Below are positions 52,417-60,150 of a DNA stretch of 64,000 nucleotides, piece by piece (positions within the stretch are counted from its first letter, which is position 1; each line of letters opens with the position of its first letter). Source of the stretch: JALYNX01 sp963746905 (lineage in GTDB: Bacteria; Actinomycetota; Acidimicrobiia; Spongiisociales; ZC4RG35); assembly GCA_963746905.1 (NCBI GenBank), contig CAVVCY010000002.1, forward strand, positions 310,001-374,000, in the 5' to 3' direction. The position numbers and the translations under genes are program-made. Below the pieces are notes generated by a model. That model made no database searches and was not told where the DNA came from. It saw only the letters and a program-made list of their open reading frames with translations.

Positions 52417-53148
52417 GTGCGAGACATCCTTTCCGACCTGGTGGCCGAACAGCAGTTCCTCGATCAGTCCCTGCAAAGGATCCCGATCAAGATCTGGGAC
52501 ATGGTCACCCCATCGAAGCCATGGACTGTTCGCGACACCATCGCACACCTGGCCGACTTCGAAGAGCTGGCTGCCGACAGCATCGCCGGGGGAAACATGA
52601 TCCAGCGTTGGCAGAATGCCTCCGACCTCGATGCCCTGCGCAAAGAGGCGATCAAGAAGGGTCGCGGTATGCGCCCCCAGGATGTGATCGAATGGTGGCG
52701 TGGAGGCCGAGCCAAGGTCGTTGAACCGCTCTCTCACATGGGTGCGGAGTCGAGGATCGATTGGATCGACGGGGATATGAGCGCCCGCACTTTTGCCACC
52801 TACCGTCTCATGGAGACCTGGGCTCACGGCCTGGATATCTATGCCACCCTCGGCCTCGAGGTAGAGGACACCAGCCGGATCCGGCACGTCTGCTGGCTTG
52901 GCTGGAAGACCCTCCCCCATGCATTCAAGGAGGCTGGCGAGGACTACGAGCCGGTCCGTGTCGAGGTGATCGGCCCCGGGTATGCCAAGTGGGTATATGG
53001 CCCTGTCGAGACCAACCAGGTGATCAAAGGGTCCGCCTCGGAATGGGCCCGGGTTGCGGTGCGCAGGACCAAGGCAGCATCAACCCGGCTGAAGTACGAA
53101 GGCGAATACGCCAGAAAAGCTCTCCAGGTAGCCAAGGCCTATCTGTGA
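52417..53148 (+). CDS. TIGR03084-type metal-binding (mycothiol-transferase/DinB-fold) protein
   Basis: 243 residues with a DinB-like four-helix bundle: DLVAEQQFLDQSLQRI, WTVRDTIAHLADFEELAADS (first metal His), and ARTFATYRLMETWAHGLDIYATL (second His set). The ending is KGSASEWARVAVRRTKAASTRL. The family includes mycothiol-dependent maleylpyruvate isomerases and many uncharacterised actinobacterial proteins. Start GTG 52417. Its stop overlaps the start of the BtpA-family gene (GTGA), so the two are translationally coupled, which hints at a shared pathway. Confidence 0.85.
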   Translation: MRDILSDLVAEQQFLDQSLQRIPIKIWDMVTPSKPWTVRDTIAHLADFEELAADSIAGGNMIQRWQNASDLDALRKEAIKKGRGMRPQDVIEWWRGGRAKVVEPLSHMGAESRIDWIDGDMSARTFATYRLMETWAHGLDIYATLGLEVEDTSRIRHVCWLGWKTLPHAFKEAGEDYEPVRVEVIGPGYAKWVYGPVETNQVIKGSASEWARVAVRRTKAASTRLKYEGEYARKALQVAKAYL

Positions 53149-53936
53149 GTGGGCTTCCCCACCTGGTGGGGATGGTTCATCTTCTCCCGCTCCCGGGAGC
53201 GCCTCGTTTCAAAGGATCGATGAGCGAGGTGCTCGACGCCGCAGTCTCCGACGCCTCCACTCTCCACGATGCCGGATTCCCAGCCCTTCTGGTCGAGAAC
53301 TTCGGTGACGCCCCATTTCGGGCCGATCGAGTCGATCCAGAAACCGTTGCCGCGCTGACGGTCGCGGTCGAGGCAGTGATGCATGCCACCGCCCTTCCCG
53401 TAGGCGTCAACGTGCTGCGCAACGATGCAATGAGCGCACTCGGCATCGCAGCCGTCACCGGCGCATCGTTGATCCGTGTGAATGTGCTCACCGGTGTCAT
53501 GAACACGGATCAGGGCCCGATCGTCGGGCGTGCGGCGGAACTGCTTCGGAAGCGACGCGAATTCGGTGTCGACGTCGAGATCTGGGCGGACGTCATGGTG
53601 AAGCACGCCGCCCCGCCGCCTGGCCTGGAACCGGGGCAGGCTGCCCTCGACACCGTTGAGCGGGGCCTCGCCGACGCGGTGATCGTGTCCGGATCGGGGA
53701 CAGGTGCCGAGCCGGACGTCGAAGTGGCGAGAGAGATCCGCGCCGCGCTTCCCAAGGGAATGCGGGTCGTCATCGGATCAGGCGCCAACGTCGGAAACCT
53801 CGCTCGCCTGGTGGACCTCGCCGACACGTTGATCGTCGGGTCAGGTGTCAAAGTCGACAACGACCCGAGCAATCGAGTCGACCCCCTCAGGGCCATGGCC
53901 TTCGTGGAGGCCGCCGCCGGCCACGGCCTCCTCTAG
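53145..53936 (+). CDS. BtpA/SgcQ-family protein
   Basis: 263 residues, TIM-barrel BtpA family: LVGMVHLLPLPGAPRF, TLHDAGFPALLVENFGDAPF, LPVGVNVLRNDAMSALGIAAVTGASLIRVN, VEIWADVMVKHAAPP, ADAVIVSGSGTGAEPDV and GSGANVGNLARLVDLADTLIVGSGVKVD. BtpA stabilises photosystem I in cyanobacteria; SgcQ is a sugar-operon protein in E. coli; the biochemical activity is unsettled. Start GTG 53145 overlaps the stop of the previous gene. A longer open frame upstream is only the shadow of that gene. Confidence 0.88.
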   Translation: MSGLPHLVGMVHLLPLPGAPRFKGSMSEVLDAAVSDASTLHDAGFPALLVENFGDAPFRADRVDPETVAALTVAVEAVMHATALPVGVNVLRNDAMSALGIAAVTGASLIRVNVLTGVMNTDQGPIVGRAAELLRKRREFGVDVEIWADVMVKHAAPPPGLEPGQAALDTVERGLADAVIVSGSGTGAEPDVEVAREIRAALPKGMRVVIGSGANVGNLARLVDLADTLIVGSGVKVDNDPSNRVDPLRAMAFVEAAAGHGLL

Positions 53937-54050
53937 CTGTCGATAGGTCTAGCGCACTAGGCAAAAGGATTAGTCCCGTCGACCCATACCCCCGAGGGCA
54001 AATCCGGGCAGACTTCGCATGTGGTACGGACGACGCGGGATTGGTGAGTC

Positions 54051-54629
54051 ATGCTCAGGGATCTGCCCAACGACATTTTGATCAAGGTCATGGAGGACGT
54101 CATTGAAGACCTCCACGGCCATGTGCATCGGGTGTCGGACCTCGCAGTAGATCTCGGATCCGGTCTGGACCTCGGAGAAGACGACCTCGACCGCCTTGCG
54201 CTGGCCGGGATCCTTCACGATGTCGGCAAGATCCACCTCGACCCCGGGATCCTCGGCAAGCCCGGCCCGCTCGACGAGAACGAGCGTGAGCTGATGCAAC
54301 GTCACCCCGAGCTCGGGTTCGCGATGACCCGTAACCGACTCGACCCCAAGGTCGCCGAAGCCATCCTCTACCACCACGAGCGCTTCGACGGCACCGGCTA
54401 TCCATTCGGGCTCGTTGGCGTGGAAATCCCGATTCTGTCCAGGATCGTCCTCGTCGCCGACGCCTTCGACGCCATGACCTCGACCCGGGCCTATCAGCCG
54501 GCACTTCCGGTCTCCTTCGCGGTCAACGAGATCCGCAAGCACACCGGCACCCAATTCGACCCGGCCGTGGTCGAGATCTTCCTCGAGCTGGCAGCCGTGG
54601 AGCGTCTGCCACTCGTGATGAGCGCCTAG
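54051..54629 (+). CDS. HD-GYP-domain protein (putative cyclic-di-GMP phosphodiesterase)
   Basis: 192 residues, a stand-alone HD-GYP domain: HRVSDLAVDLGSGL, LAGILHDVGKIHLDPGILGKPG (HD pair), ELMQRHPELGF, ILYHHERFDGTGYPFGL (HHE...GTGYP), and RIVLVADAFDAMTSTRAYQ. Characterised members open cyclic-di-GMP to pGpG or GMP; others act on different cyclic dinucleotides. No sensor domain is attached, so it may be controlled by a partner. Start ATG 54051 (MLRDLPNDILIKVMED). A leader of 114 bases (53937-54050) with GC-rich imperfect repeats precedes it. Confidence 0.9.
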   Translation: MLRDLPNDILIKVMEDVIEDLHGHVHRVSDLAVDLGSGLDLGEDDLDRLALAGILHDVGKIHLDPGILGKPGPLDENERELMQRHPELGFAMTRNRLDPKVAEAILYHHERFDGTGYPFGLVGVEIPILSRIVLVADAFDAMTSTRAYQPALPVSFAVNEIRKHTGTQFDPAVVEIFLELAAVERLPLVMSA

Positions 54630-54642
54630 CCACCCAGTAATT

Positions 54643-54691
54643 GTGACCCACAGGGGTCACATACGGACCTGTGGCACCCAATTACGGGTGC
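54643..54691. promoter_or_regulatory. Two adjacent hairpins between the HD-GYP and lhr genes
   Basis: GTGACCC-ACAG-GGGTCAC (54643-54660) and GCACCC-AATTAC-GGGTGC (54674-54691) are both perfect stems. Neither is followed by a T-run. They occupy half of the gap and end 34 bases before the lhr start, so they may be a bipartite operator, a leader structure, or a weak terminator of the HD-GYP gene. Confidence 0.45.
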
Positions 54692-54725
54692 GAACTCTGT
54701 CCTTCTCTCCTGATACCTTCCCGGT

Positions 54726-57700
54726 GTGGACCCACTCGCAGGTTTCAACCCGGCAACCCGCACCTGGTTCGAGGCATCTTTCGCCGAGCCGACGCCGGCC
54801 CAGCAACTTGGCTGGCCTGCGATCGCTGGCGGCGCCCACACTCTGATCCACGCCCCAACCGGCTCCGGCAAGACGCTGGCCGCCTTCCTCTGGACCCTCG
54901 ACCGTCTCCTCTCCGAGCCCCAGCCGGAAAGGTCGGCTCGCTGTCGGGTCCTCTACATCTCGCCACTCAAGGCCCTGGCCCATGACGTCGAGCGCAACCT
55001 TCGCGCCCCCCTCGCAGGGATCCGCCATGCCTCCCAGCGCCTCCTGCCCGAGCCGCTGCCCGAGCTCGAGACCTTCCTCCGGACCGGCGACACCCCTGCC
55101 GAGGACCGGCGGCGCATGCAGCGCCAACCGCCTGACATCCTGATCACCACCCCGGAATCCCTCTATCTGATCCTCACCTCGGCCACGCGCTCCATTCTCG
55201 AACCTGTTCGCTGGGTGATCGTGGACGAGGTGCACGCCATCGCCGGCACCAAGCGCGGCGCTCACCTGGCTCTGTCCCTCGAGCGACTCGAGGAGATAAC
55301 CGAGGTGGCGCCACAACGCATCGGCCTCTCGGCAACCCAGCGCCCGCTGGAGACGATTGCGCGCTTCCTCGGCGGTGGAACCAACGACAGCGGAGTTTGG
55401 GCCGCCCGCCCGGTGACGATCATCGACGTCCCCCACACCCGTGAGCTGGACATCGAGATCGTGGTGCCGGTCGAGGACATGACCGAGCCTGGGACTCCGG
55501 ATCCCCTCGACCCCGACCGTGCACCTTCCAGGTCGATATGGCCGGCGGTGTACCCCAAACTGCTCGAAGCGATCAGAGCGCACAACAGCACCATCGTCTT
55601 TGCCAATTCACGACGGCTTGCCGAGAGGATCTGCTCCGAGGTGAACAACCTCGCCGGCGAGGAGATCGCCCGAGCGCACCACGGGTCGGTCTCGAGGGAG
55701 CACCGTCTCCAGATCGAGGACGCCCTGAAGCGTGGCGAGCTGCGAGCTGTCGTCGCCACTTCTTCACTCGAGCTGGGGATCGACATGGGGGCCGTCGACC
55801 TGGTCATCCAGGTTGAAGCACCGATCTCGGTCGCATCGGGGCTGCAGCGTGTCGGCCGTTCCGGGCATCAAGTTGGCGGCGTATCCAAGGCCAAGGTGTT
55901 CCCCAAATACCGGGGGGATCTCCTGGTGGCCACGGTTCTCACCGCTGAGATGGCCAAGAGAAACGTGGAGAGCACACGGATTCCGGCGAACCCGATCGAC
56001 GTACTCGCCCAACAGATCGTGGCGGAGGTAGTCAGCCGGGACACAACGGCCGATCGGCTCTTCGACCTGACCCGGAGGGCCGCTCCTTACTCCGAGTTGA
56101 GCAGGAGCGTCTTCGACGCCACTCTGGACATGCTGGCCGGCCGGTACCCATCTGACCTCTTCGCAGAGCTTCGGCCCCGGATCAACTGGGATCGGGTGAG
56201 TGGCGAGGTCACCCCCCGCCCTGGCTCGAGGCAATTGGCGGTCACCAATCCGGGGACCATCCCCGACCGAGGCCTCTATCGCGTTGTCTTGCCCGACGGG
56301 AGCCGCGTGGGAGAGCTCGACGAGGAAATGGTCTACGAGTCCCGGGAGGGCGACAGCTTCCTGCTCGGCTCCAGCTCGTGGCGGATCACCCAGATCACCC
56401 ATGATCGGGTGGAGGTAGTTCCGGCGCCCGCTGACACCGCGGCTCGGATGCCCTTCTGGCACGGAGACTCACTCGGACGCTCCCTGGAGACGGGGAAGGC
56501 TGTTGGCCGGTTCGTTCGGGACACCTCCAGGCTCGATCCCGAAGTGGCGGAGGACGTGCTGATCACCACCCATCATCTTGACGCCCGCGCTGCCGCCAAC
56601 CTGGTCGCCTACCTGGCCGAGGAGAAGCAAGCGACGGGTCTTCTGGCCACTGACCAGACCATCATCTTCGAGAGGTTCCGTGACGAGATCGGCGACTGGC
56701 GGCTGGTAATGCTCTCCCCGCTCGGGGCTCGGGTCCACGCCCCATGGGCGATGGCACTCCGGCATCGCTTCCGCGCCAGATACGGCACCGATGTCGACGT
56801 CATCTGGTCGGACGATGGGATCGCCTTCCGATTCCCGGACTCCGACGAGCCGCCAAATACAGCCGACATGATGTTGGAGCCCGATGAAGTGGAGCCTCTG
56901 CTCATCGAACATCTCGGGGACACCGCACTCTTCGCCGCCAGATTCCGCGAGGCGGCAGGGCGCTCCCTACTGCTCCCGCGGCGCCGGCCCAACCAACGGA
57001 CCCCGCTTTGGCTGCAGCGACGGCGCTCGGCCGACCTGCTAAATGTCGCCCGCCAATTCGGGACGTTCCCCATGATTCTCGAGGTCTATCGGGAAATCCT
57101 TCAGGACGACTTCGACCTCGCCGGGCTGCAATCGGTTCTGACCGACATCCGCTCGCGGCGGATTCGGGTCGCTGAAGTCGAGACCGACGGCCCAAGCCCA
57201 TTCGCGTCCTCTCTCCTGTTCTCCTTCGTGGCCGCCTACCTGTACGAAGCCGACGCCCCGATCGCCGAACGCCGGGCCGCGGCCCTCACCCTCGACCGTG
57301 AATTGCTTCGGGAGCTGCTCGGGGAGGGTGACCTGCGAGAACTGATCGATCCCGAGGTGGTGGCTGCAGTCGAATTGGAACTCCAGCATCTCACCGATGG
57401 GCGCCGGGCCATGCACCCTGATGCGATCCACGACCTGCTCAGGGATCTCGGGCCCCTTGGCACGACAGACATCGAGGTCCGAAGCACTGGTGTTGATGTC
57501 GCAGCAGCGCTGGAAGCACTGGAGTCGGCCCGACGAATCGTTGACATTGTGATCAATGGCGAACCGAGGTGGGCCGCAGCAGAAGATGTCTCCCGACTCC
57601 GCGACGGGCTCGGGGTCCCTCCCCCACTCGGGGTCGCCCACGTGTTCCTGGAGGCGGTAGCCGACCCCCTTGGTGACCTAATCGGTCGCTATGCCCGAAC

Positions 57701-59096
57701 CCATGGTCCGTTCACCACCGGCGACATCTCGGCCCACCTCGGATTGCCCCCAGCGGTGGTTGAGGCCGTCCTCCGGCAATTCGAGGAGGCAGGCAGGGTG
57801 GACGCCGGCTCGTTCCGCCCTGGAGGTGCTGGACGGGAGTGGATCGATCGCGAAGTCCTGCGACGACTCAAACGCCGCTCCCTTGCTGTGCTGCGCAAGG
57901 AGATCGAGCCGGTCGAGCCTCAGGCCCTGGCCAGGTTCGCGGTCGCCTGGCAGGGCGTGTCTCTGAGCCCTCCCCGCGGCCAGCACGCCCTACACGACGC
58001 GGTGGAAAGGCTTGCCGGCACACCAGTGCCGGCTTCGATCCTCGAGCGCGACGTGCTGGCAGCCAGAGTCGAAGGGGCACCGGCCGGCCTGGATCGACTA
58101 CTCCTCGACGGCAGCCTGGTCTGGATCGGGATGGGCGGGTCCGGGGTGGCCGACGGGAAGCTTGCCCTGTTTCCCAGAGACAGCCTGGGAGCCCTCTGGG
58201 GCGGCCCGGAGCAGGCACCGGATTCGCCACAGCATCTCGCCATCATCGAGCAACTGGAAGCGAGAGGGGCAAGCTTCTTCCGAGACATCTACGACGGAGT
58301 GGGCGGCGGCGACCCGGCGATCGCCCTCGACGCACTATGGGATCTGGTTTGGGCAGGACATGTGACCAACGACACTCTCGAGCCGGTGCGAGCATTCGTG
58401 AGTCGGCGCCGGGGGCGCACGTCAGGGCGTCCTTCGATCTCGTCGCGATTCCCGGCTCATGCCGGTGGGCGCTGGTCCTCCACCGGTCACCTTGCGACAT
58501 CGGCGCCTACAGACACCGAGCACAGAACCGCCTGGGCACAGCTGATCCTCGACCGTCACGGGGTGGTCACCCGGGCCACAGTTCTGGCGGAAGCCTTCCC
58601 CGGGGGCTTCAGCGCCCTGTACCCCATCTACACCCATCTCGAAGAGACCGGGCGCATCAGGCGCGGCTATTTCGTCGAGGGGCTCGGGGGCTCGCAATTC
58701 GCCCTCCCCGGGGCCATCGATCGACTCCGACAGGAACAGAGGCCCGAGATCGTGGCCCTGGCTGCCGCCGATCCGGCCAACCCCTACGGCGCGACCCTCG
58801 GATGGCCCTCAGTCGAGGGAATCCGACTCGCCCGCGATGCGGGGGCGTATGTGTTCCTCCACGGTGGAGAGTTGATCGCCTTCCTCGAGAAGGGCCGCAA
58901 GAGCCTCAATTTGCTCACATCGGAGCCAGGGCACTTCATCGCAGTGGGCCAGGCCCTGGCGGCGGTCGCCGCCCGTCACCGAAGGACCACGGTGACCACA
59001 GTCAACGGGAGCCCGGCTCAAACCTCTCCACTGGCGCCGGCACTGGCGGAGTGGGGCTTCACCACAGCCGTCAAAGGCCTCAGTTACCGGGGCTAG
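54726..59096 (+). CDS. lhr: Large helicase-related protein Lhr (DEAD/DEAH, superfamily 2)
   Basis: 1456 residues in one unbroken frame. The helicase core has Q-like PTPAQQLGWPAI, Walker A HAPTGSGKTLAAFLW, motif II WVIVDEVHAIAGTKRG, motif III LSATQRP, motif IV IVFANSRRLAERI, and motifs V/VI SSLELGIDMGAVDLV and SGLQRVGRSGHQVGG. The winged-helix and Lhr-specific middle domains follow (PTLE-type region near DSFLLGSSSWRI), then a C-terminal half of about 600 residues with four predicted beta/helix modules, as in long bacterial Lhr. Mycobacterial Lhr unwinds RNA:DNA 3'-5' and responds to DNA damage. Start GTG 54726. No LexA box is seen before it. Confidence 0.95.
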   Translation: MDPLAGFNPATRTWFEASFAEPTPAQQLGWPAIAGGAHTLIHAPTGSGKTLAAFLWTLDRLLSEPQPERSARCRVLYISPLKALAHDVERNLRAPLAGIRHASQRLLPEPLPELETFLRTGDTPAEDRRRMQRQPPDILITTPESLYLILTSATRSILEPVRWVIVDEVHAIAGTKRGAHLALSLERLEEITEVAPQRIGLSATQRPLETIARFLGGGTNDSGVWAARPVTIIDVPHTRELDIEIVVPVEDMTEPGTPDPLDPDRAPSRSIWPAVYPKLLEAIRAHNSTIVFANSRRLAERICSEVNNLAGEEIARAHHGSVSREHRLQIEDALKRGELRAVVATSSLELGIDMGAVDLVIQVEAPISVASGLQRVGRSGHQVGGVSKAKVFPKYRGDLLVATVLTAEMAKRNVESTRIPANPIDVLAQQIVAEVVSRDTTADRLFDLTRRAAPYSELSRSVFDATLDMLAGRYPSDLFAELRPRINWDRVSGEVTPRPGSRQLAVTNPGTIPDRGLYRVVLPDGSRVGELDEEMVYESREGDSFLLGSSSWRITQITHDRVEVVPAPADTAARMPFWHGDSLGRSLETGKAVGRFVRDTSRLDPEVAEDVLITTHHLDARAAANLVAYLAEEKQATGLLATDQTIIFERFRDEIGDWRLVMLSPLGARVHAPWAMALRHRFRARYGTDVDVIWSDDGIAFRFPDSDEPPNTADMMLEPDEVEPLLIEHLGDTALFAARFREAAGRSLLLPRRRPNQRTPLWLQRRRSADLLNVARQFGTFPMILEVYREILQDDFDLAGLQSVLTDIRSRRIRVAEVETDGPSPFASSLLFSFVAAYLYEADAPIAERRAAALTLDRELLRELLGEGDLRELIDPEVVAAVELELQHLTDGRRAMHPDAIHDLLRDLGPLGTTDIEVRSTGVDVAAALEALESARRIVDIVINGEPRWAAAEDVSRLRDGLGVPPPLGVAHVFLEAVADPLGDLIGRYARTHGPFTTGDISAHLGLPPAVVEAVLRQFEEAGRVDAGSFRPGGAGREWIDREVLRRLKRRSLAVLRKEIEPVEPQALARFAVAWQGVSLSPPRGQHALHDAVERLAGTPVPASILERDVLAARVEGAPAGLDRLLLDGSLVWIGMGGSGVADGKLALFPRDSLGALWGGPEQAPDSPQHLAIIEQLEARGASFFRDIYDGVGGGDPAIALDALWDLVWAGHVTNDTLEPVRAFVSRRRGRTSGRPSISSRFPAHAGGRWSSTGHLATSAPTDTEHRTAWAQLILDRHGVVTRATVLAEAFPGGFSALYPIYTHLEETGRIRRGYFVEGLGGSQFALPGAIDRLRQEQRPEIVALAAADPANPYGATLGWPSVEGIRLARDAGAYVFLHGGELIAFLEKGRKSLNLLTSEPGHFIAVGQALAAVAARHRRTTVTTVNGSPAQTSPLAPALAEWGFTTAVKGLSYRG

Positions 59097-59126
59097 CGTC
59101 CCAGCCCTACTCCAGAAAGGCCACGC

Positions 59127-60149
59127 GTGAAGAGGATCGGCTTTCTTTCGTTCGGCCACTGGTCACCGACGCCGTACTCGCTGGTCCGGACTGCAGAGGA
59201 CTCGCTGCTTCAGTCGATCGAGCTGGCCGTGGCTGCCGAGGAGCTCGGCGCCGATGGCGCCTACTTCCGGGTGCATCACTTCGCCCAACAGCTCGGCTCG
59301 CCCTTCCCGTTGCTGGCCGCTGTCGGGGCCCGAACCAGCCGGATCGAGATCGGCACCGCCGTGATCGACATGCGATACGAAAACCCCCACTACATGACGG
59401 AAGACGCCGGCGCCGCCGACATCATCGCCGGTGGCCGGCTCCAATTGGGCATCAGCCGCGGATCACCTGAGCAGGTGATCGACGGCTTCCGCCACTTCGG
59501 GCAGGTGCCGCGTGAGGGCGAGAGCGATGCCGACATGGCCCGACGCCATACCGAGATCTTCCTCGACTTGCTCGGAGGTGAGGGGTTCGCCGAGCCGAAT
59601 CCCCAGCCGATGTTTCCCAACCCGCCGGGCCTCCTCCGCGTCGAGCCACACTCACCAGGCCTACGGGACCGCATCTGGTGGGGGTCTGCCACGAACGCCA
59701 CCTCGGTATGGGCTGCGACCCTGGGGATGAACCTGCAGAGCTCGACGCTGAAGTTCGACGAGAGCGGCGAGCCGTTGCACATCCAGCAGCGGAAGCAGAT
59801 CGAGGCCTATCGCGAAGCATGGGTCGCGGCCGGGCATCAGCGCGAGCCCCGTGTGTCGGTGAGCCGCAGCATCTTCGCTCTGGTGGACGACCGCGACCAC
59901 GCCTACTTCGGGAGCCGTCAGCAGACCAGTGATCAGATCGGCTACATCGATGCGGGCACCAGGGCGATCTTTGGCCGCTCCTACGCAGCCGAGCCGGAGG
60001 CCCTCATCGAAGAGCTGGCACAGGACGAAGCGATCGCAGCGGCCGACACGCTGTTGCTCACCGTTCCCAATCAGCTCGGGGTCGAATACAACGCACACGT
60101 CCTTGAGAGCATCCTCACCCATGTTGCCCCGGCCCTCGGCTGGCGCTGA
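59127..60149 (+). CDS. LLM-class flavin/F420-dependent oxidoreductase
   Basis: 340 residues, luciferase-like barrel: RIGFLSFGHWSPTP, ELAVAAEELGADGAYFRVHHFAQQ, IEIGTAVIDMRYENPHYMTEDAGAADIIAGGRLQLGISRGSPEQV and WWGSATNATSVWAATLGMNLQSS. Closer to the alkanal-monooxygenase side of the LLM family than the proteins at 34558 and 42811, so flavin instead of F420 is possible. Start GTG 59127 follows AAAGG. Convergent with cofH, one base apart. Substrate unknown. Confidence 0.88.
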   Translation: MKRIGFLSFGHWSPTPYSLVRTAEDSLLQSIELAVAAEELGADGAYFRVHHFAQQLGSPFPLLAAVGARTSRIEIGTAVIDMRYENPHYMTEDAGAADIIAGGRLQLGISRGSPEQVIDGFRHFGQVPREGESDADMARRHTEIFLDLLGGEGFAEPNPQPMFPNPPGLLRVEPHSPGLRDRIWWGSATNATSVWAATLGMNLQSSTLKFDESGEPLHIQQRKQIEAYREAWVAAGHQREPRVSVSRSIFALVDDRDHAYFGSRQQTSDQIGYIDAGTRAIFGRSYAAEPEALIEELAQDEAIAAADTLLLTVPNQLGVEYNAHVLESILTHVAPALGWR

Positions 60150-60150
60150 C

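Noticed and set aside
53937..54050. Possible cyclic-di-GMP riboswitch in the leader of the HD-GYP gene, because of GGCAAA segments and nearby stems.
   Set aside because: The order of conserved elements (GGCAAA stem, GNRA-type hairpin, GACGCAAAGCC) does not fit the GEMM pattern on inspection, and I cannot fold or align it.
57839..59470. A 543-codon plus-strand frame overlapping the end of lhr and the LLM gene.
   Set aside because: It overlaps two well-supported genes in another frame and encodes Arg/Gly/Pro-rich sequence typical of out-of-frame GC-rich DNA.
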